Assembly (NCBI GenBank): GCA_038239195.1
Contig: JBBSEZ010000099.1
Location: forward strand, 1-25,216
Reading direction: 5' to 3'
DNA length: 25,216 bases
From: JBBSEZ01 sp038239195
GTDB taxonomy: Bacteria > Planctomycetota > Planctomycetia > Gemmatales > Gemmataceae
A program made the position numbers and the translations under genes. Shown here in pieces: positions 21,312 to 25,216 of the stretch. The notes beneath the pieces were generated by a model, which saw nothing but the letters and a program-made list of their open reading frames with translations, was not told the DNA's origin and ran no database searches. The first letter of the stretch is position 1, and the number at the start of each line of letters is the position of its first letter.

Positions 21312-24300
21312 TCACCCCTTCGTGATCGTCTCATCGAGATTGAGCAGCAAGTTCCCCAGCGCCGTCCACGCCGCCAGCTCGCTCACGTCCAGCCCGACCG
21401 GCCTCGGCGACTCGCCCACGCTCACCAGCTTCAGCGCCGCGACCTTGTCCTTCCCATACCGGGCCCGCTGTCTCTCCAGCACTCCCGCCAGGATGCGCAG
21501 CTCCTCCGCGCGCGGCGCCCGTGCCGTGCAGAGCCGGAAGGCGAACGTCAGGCGCTCCTCGGCCGTCTTGCCCCCCTCGAGCAGCACGCGCTGCCCCAGC
21601 ACGCGGGCACACTCCACGTAGATCGGGTCGTTCATCAGCACCAGCGCCTGCAACGGCGTGTTGGTCCGTGGCCGGCGGTCGGTGCAGACCTCGCGGTTGG
21701 GCGCGTCGAACGTGAACAGCGACGGGTGCGGCAGCGAGCGCTTGCCGTAGACGTACAGCCCGCGCCGATACAGCTTGTCCCCGCGGTCCTGCACGTAGGT
21801 CTGGGCGCTGAACTCCCCGCCGAAGGCGACCTGTTCCCACAGGCCCCGCGGCTGGTACGGCTTGACGCTCGGCCCGCCCAGTTCGCGCACCAGCAACCCG
21901 CTGATCGCCAGCGCGTTGTCGCGCACCGCCTCGGCGGGTAGCCGAAAGCGCGGGGCCCGCGCCAGCAGCCGATTCTCGGGGTCTCTGGCAAGGTGCAGCG
22001 GCGTCACACGCGAGCTCTGGCGATAGGTGGACGACAGCACCAGCATCTTCACGAACGCCTTGACGTCCCACCCCTTGCCCACAAACTCGCTCGCCAGCCA
22101 GTCGAGCAACTCGGGGTGGCTCGGCCAGTCGCCCTGCGAGCCGAAGTCCTCGCCCGTCTTGACGAGGCCGGTGCCGAAGACCTGCTCCCAGTAGCGGTTC
22201 ACCGTCACCCGCGCCGTCAGCGGGTGCTCCGGCCGCACCAACCACCGGGCCAGCGCCAGCCGATCGACCTTCGTCCCGCTTGCGAGTGGGGGAAGCACCG
22301 CCGGGACGCCTGGCCTGACCTTCTCGCCCCTCGTCTGGAAGTCGCCGCGCACCAGCACAAACGTGTCCCGCGGCCGCAACATCTCCTCCATCACCATCAC
22401 CGACGGCAAGCTCGTCTCCAGCGCCACCTCGGCCTTCTTCAGGCGCTCTTCCTCCTTGTCGATCAGCGCGAACGTGGCGCGCGTCTTCGAGTAGAGGTGC
22501 CGCACGAAATGTTCGCGCACCAGCGCCTTCTGCGCCGGGGGGCGTTTCTCGGCGGGCAGACGCAGCGCCTCGCGCACGTCCTTTGGCACGCCCGGGCTCG
22601 GGCTGATCTTCTCCCACTCCTCCCAGAGGGCGAGCGACGTGAATTCAGGCGCGCTGGCCCCCTGCGTCAAGCCGGCCTTGTCCCAGTAGACGGTGCCGTC
22701 GAACTGCGTGAAGGCCAGCCCGTTCACCAGGGCGCCCTCGTTGAGCCCGACGGCGGCGGCATCGACCTCGAGCCGCGCCCACTTCCCGGCCGTTGGGAGG
22801 TTGCCCACGCGGCGCCGCGCCGGGCCGTTGTCCGCCCCCCACGCGATGAGGTTGGCGCCCCAGTAGGCGCGGTGCTCCCAGGTGCCGTCGTTGAACTGGA
22901 GCATGAGCTGGCGCGGCGGCGTCTTCGGGTCGAGGTAGACGTGAACGAAGAACCTGTCGCCCGCCCGGACGCGCAGCGGCTCCCGCGCGCCGCTGAAGAC
23001 GTGCTGCCCTCGCCCCAGGGCGGTGCGCACGCTGGCGCGCTTCCCGCTGAAGACAGGGCGCGGTGCGGTCACCCATTTCCACGAATGGGGCCCCTCTTCT
23101 CCCTGCGGCACGGCCCCGGCCGGCAGGTCGTCGTCCACCCACACCACCTCGCGCGGCTGCGGCGGGCTCAGCGCGACGGTGACCGGGCGCTCGTCGAGCT
23201 TCACGCGCGCCACTTCCTGGCGAATGCGCTCGGCAAGGGCGAGCCGCTCTTGCGCCAGGGCGGCCTTCCGCAATCGGGAGGCGCGCGTCGGTACGCGCAT
23301 GCTCGGGATCGGGTTGTCTTTCTGCCCATCGAGGCCGCGCTCGGGGACGTTGTTGAAGAAGGCGTAGAGCCGGTAGAACTCCTTCTGGGTGAACGGGTCG
23401 TACTTGTGATCGTGGCACTCGGCGCAGCCGATGGTCGTGCCCATCCAGACGGTCGCCGTCGTGGTGACGCGATCGACGACGTACTTGGTGTGGTACTCGT
23501 TGGGGTCGGCCCCGCCCTCGAAGTTGACCATCGTGTTGCGGTTGAACCCGCTGGCGATCTTCTGCTCCAGGGTGGCGCCGGGGAGCAGGTCGCCGGCGAG
23601 CTGTTCGACGGTGAACCGGTCGAACGGCATGTTGGCGTTGTAGGCGCCGAGCACCCACTCGCGCCACTTCCACATGTCGCGGTGGTTGTCGATGTGATAG
23701 CCGTTGGTGTCGGCGTAGCGCGCCAGATCGAGCCAGTGCTGGGCCATGCGCTCGCCGTAATGCGGAGATGCCAGCAGGCGATCGACGAGCCGCTCGTAGG
23801 CGTCGGGCCGCTTGTCGTTGACGAACGCCTCGACCTCACTCGGCCGGGGCGGTAGGCCCGTCAGATCGAAGGAGAGCCGGCGGATGAGCGTGGGACGGTC
23901 GGCCTCGGGCGAGGGGGCCAGGCCCTCCTTCTCCAGCCGGGCGAGCACGAAATGGTCGAGCCCGTTGCGGGCCCAGGCGTTGTTCTTGACCGCGGGGAGG
24001 GCGGGCCGCGTGACGGGAAGGTAGGCCCAGTGGCCCTGCCAGGGGGCGCCCTGTTCGACCCAGCGCTTGAGCAGGGCGACCTGTTCCTTCGAGAGCGGTT
24101 TGCCGAAGGCGGGCGGCGGCATCATTTCGGAGCCCGCGTGGGCACTGATGCGCTGGTAGAGCTGACTTTTCGCGAGGTCGCCGGGCGCGATGGCGACGCG
24201 GCCGCGGCGGAGGGGCTTGAAGGCGCCGTCCTTCTGGTCCAGGCGCAGGCCGGCCTTGCGCTTGGCGGAGTCGGGGCCGTGACAGGCGTAACAGTGGTTG

Positions 24301-24416
24301 GAGAGAATGGGCCGGACGTCGCGGTTGTAATCGACCTTCGCGACCTCGGCGCCCCGGCCGGCCGAGGGCGCGAGGAAGAACACGGGCGCGAGGAGGAGGG
24401 TGGGGCTCGCTCTCAT
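21312..24416 (-). CDS. planctomycete cytochrome-type protein, PSCyt1-PSCyt2-PSD1
   Basis: 1034 residues, normal for this planctomycete-specific architecture. A signal peptide (1-23, ending near GRGAEVA) leads to PSCyt1, with a haem-binding CxxCH in NHCYACHGPD (C42, C45, H46). PSCyt2/DUF1549 spans about 148-355, from WARNGLDHFVLARLEKEGLA to a second CxxCH (GCAECHDHKYDPF; C331, C334, H335). A middle region of about 300 residues (400-690) includes a carbohydrate-binding-like beta segment. PSD1/DUF1553 makes up the C-terminus, from LARWLVRPEHPLTARVTVNR on. It is likely a secreted or periplasmic multihaem protein working with a DUF1501 partner; substrates are not established. It heads a probable operon with the JAMM, twin small-protein and DUF1501 genes. 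Confidence 0.95.
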   Translation of the reverse strand: MRASPTLLLAPVFFLAPSAGRGAEVAKVDYNRDVRPILSNHCYACHGPDSAKRKAGLRLDQKDGAFKPLRRGRVAIAPGDLAKSQLYQRISAHAGSEMMPPPAFGKPLSKEQVALLKRWVEQGAPWQGHWAYLPVTRPALPAVKNNAWARNGLDHFVLARLEKEGLAPSPEADRPTLIRRLSFDLTGLPPRPSEVEAFVNDKRPDAYERLVDRLLASPHYGERMAQHWLDLARYADTNGYHIDNHRDMWKWREWVLGAYNANMPFDRFTVEQLAGDLLPGATLEQKIASGFNRNTMVNFEGGADPNEYHTKYVVDRVTTTATVWMGTTIGCAECHDHKYDPFTQKEFYRLYAFFNNVPERGLDGQKDNPIPSMRVPTRASRLRKAALAQERLALAERIRQEVARVKLDERPVTVALSPPQPREVVWVDDDLPAGAVPQGEEGPHSWKWVTAPRPVFSGKRASVRTALGRGQHVFSGAREPLRVRAGDRFFVHVYLDPKTPPRQLMLQFNDGTWEHRAYWGANLIAWGADNGPARRRVGNLPTAGKWARLEVDAAAVGLNEGALVNGLAFTQFDGTVYWDKAGLTQGASAPEFTSLALWEEWEKISPSPGVPKDVREALRLPAEKRPPAQKALVREHFVRHLYSKTRATFALIDKEEERLKKAEVALETSLPSVMVMEEMLRPRDTFVLVRGDFQTRGEKVRPGVPAVLPPLASGTKVDRLALARWLVRPEHPLTARVTVNRYWEQVFGTGLVKTGEDFGSQGDWPSHPELLDWLASEFVGKGWDVKAFVKMLVLSSTYRQSSRVTPLHLARDPENRLLARAPRFRLPAEAVRDNALAISGLLVRELGGPSVKPYQPRGLWEQVAFGGEFSAQTYVQDRGDKLYRRGLYVYGKRSLPHPSLFTFDAPNREVCTDRRPRTNTPLQALVLMNDPIYVECARVLGQRVLLEGGKTAEERLTFAFRLCTARAPRAEELRILAGVLERQRARYGKDKVAALKLVSVGESPRPVGLDVSELAAWTALGNLLLNLDETITKG

Positions 24417-24479
24417 GGAGGTCGGTCCTCGGAGGTCGCGGCGAAACCGGACGGCGGGGCAGAAGGCGGAGATGGCTTC

Positions 24480-24508
24480 ACTGTAACAGCAGGAGGGAGG
24501 ACTGTCGA
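24480..24508 (-). promoter_or_regulatory. candidate promoter of the PSD1 operon
   Basis: On the minus strand TCGACA (24508-24503) and TACAGT (24485-24480) are separated by the ideal 17 bases. Transcription would start about 57 bases before the ATG at 24416. Confidence 0.38.
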
Positions 24509-24519
24509 GAAGGGGCCGC

Positions 24520-25026
24520 TCAGAAACGGCGCGTCAATCGCTCGATCAGCGCCCGATGCTGGGGAAACATCCCCACGAGCTCCTCGCGCGGGGGCATCTC
24601 GAAGTCGGCGAAGTCGAAGCCCGGCGCGACGGTGCAGCCGACGAGCGAATAGCTCCCCGCCTCGCTGACGCTCGCCCCGAACCAGGCGCCGGCGGGCACG
24701 ACGCCCTGCGGCCGCTCGCCCGCGTCGAGGTCGCGGCCCAGGCGCCGCGGCGCGTACGCGCCGCCCGGCTCGATGACGTGGACGAGCAGGGCGGCGCCGT
24801 CGTAGAAGTGCCATACCTCGTCTTGTTTGAGACGATGCAGGGCGGAGAAGTCGGCGCCTTCGAGCAGGAAGTAGATGGCCGTCGAGAAGTTGCGGTCGCC
24901 GGTGAAGCGCGGCGGGAGATGAGCGCGGGCGACAACCTCGGGACAGCGGTAGGCCTCGCGGAAGTGCCCGCCCTCGGGGTGGGGGCGCAGCTGCAAGCGC
25001 TCGATCCAGGTTTTTGCGTCGGTCAT
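24520..25026 (-). CDS. cupin_5 family protein (DUF985)
   Basis: 168 residues, full length. LQLRPHPEGGHFREAYR (about 11-27), TAIYFLLEGADFSALHRLKQ, DEVWHFYDGAALLVHVI and SYSLVGCTVAPGFDFADFEM are the conserved blocks of this family (Pfam cupin_5, YML079w-like), which forms a double-stranded beta-helix. The conserved His/Glu set suggests binding of a small ligand, but no activity is established for most members. The ATG at 25026 fits the family start. The gene stands alone, about 100 bases ahead of the PSD1 gene on the same strand. Its upstream region is spoiled by homopolymer sequence, so no promoter can be read. Confidence 0.9.
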   Translation of the reverse strand: MTDAKTWIERLQLRPHPEGGHFREAYRCPEVVARAHLPPRFTGDRNFSTAIYFLLEGADFSALHRLKQDEVWHFYDGAALLVHVIEPGGAYAPRRLGRDLDAGERPQGVVPAGAWFGASVSEAGSYSLVGCTVAPGFDFADFEMPPREELVGMFPQHRALIERLTRRF

Positions 25027-25079
25027 GGCTGGCACTCCGTGGTGGGGGAACGGGTGGCGCCTCCGTCGTGCCCGGTGTA

Positions 25080-25216
25080 GGGTGGGGCCGGTGTTGTGGG
25101 GCCGCCCCGGGGGGGGGTGGGGGGGGGGGGTCAATTGGCCCCCCCACCCCGGGGGCTGGGGGGGGGCCCCGGGGGGGGGCCGGGTTTTGGTGGGCGGCCC
25201 CCCCCGCGACAAATGC
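25080..25216. other. G/C homopolymer sequence at the window end, probably unreliable
   Basis: This stretch consists mostly of runs of 7-11 G or C (for example around 25108-25130 and 25141-25180), unlike any other part of the window. It resembles a low-quality contig end. Frames crossing it should not be trusted. Confidence 0.6.

Noticed and set aside
21993..23855. 620-codon plus-strand frame over the PSD1 gene
   Set aside because: Antisense shadow; His/Arg/Gly-rich, no domain.

Overview
The window is GC-rich, gene-dense planctomycete-type DNA. The phylum call rests on three things. It carries a complete PVM-type (Planctomycetes/Verrucomicrobia) bacterial microcompartment (BMC) operon. It carries paired DUF1501 (Tat-exported) and PSCyt1/PSCyt2/PSD1 cytochrome-type genes, which are typical of Planctomycetes. 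It also has the usual planctomycete small secreted and membrane proteins. The genus cannot be read from the sequence; the style resembles Gemmatales/Pirellulales-like genomes (inference).

Left part (1-6050): a secreted protein of unknown function (163-1233, +) ends in a large hairpin. Next comes a decayed fragment of a polyprenyl-phosphate sugar transferase (about 1455-1661, -) and a secreted protein with an N-terminal beta-trefoil (1904-3316, -). After a poorly coding stretch lies an intact insertion sequence (4252-5874). It has 10-bp inverted ends, a GCTAAG direct repeat on both sides, and a hairpin that would hide the transposase ribosome binding site.

Centre (6048-17096, all on -): a 15-gene BMC operon. 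In transcription order it encodes a DeoR repressor, PduL-type phosphotransacylase, two BMC-H hexamer shell proteins, a membrane protein, an acetate-kinase homologue, BMC-P, CoA-acylating aldehyde dehydrogenase, BMC-P, an RpiB-like protein, BMC-P, class II (fuculose/rhamnulose-1-phosphate type) aldolase, a four-helix membrane protein, a lactate/malate dehydrogenase homologue, and a class-I-aldolase-like TIM-barrel protein. By analogy with the characterised Planctopirus (Planctomyces) limnophilus PVM compartment, it should split deoxysugar phosphates from L-fucose and L-rhamnose. Lactaldehyde would go to lactyl-CoA, lactyl-phosphate and lactate with ATP formation, while DHAP leaves the shell. 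The isomerase and kinase that would make the sugar phosphate are not in the window. Several enzymes depart from textbook active sites (kinase K90/E146, dehydrogenase R80, RpiB-like loop), and several carry recognisable encapsulation helices.

Right part (17300-25026, all on -): a DUF1501 gene, then a likely operon running PSCyt/PSD1 cytochrome protein, JAMM metalloprotease, two paralogous small proteins, second DUF1501 protein. The protease plus twin small proteins form an unusual cassette inside a common planctomycete gene pair. A cupin_5 (DUF985) gene lies at the right edge, followed by G/C homopolymer sequence that looks like a poor contig end.

Three palindromic repeat families lie between genes: a GCTAAGCCGCAAGCGGC element (two copies in opposite orientation), hairpins sharing the word CGCGAAACGRCAAGCAAG (three sites, each just downstream of a gene), and an ACAGATGAAC-based inverted repeat.
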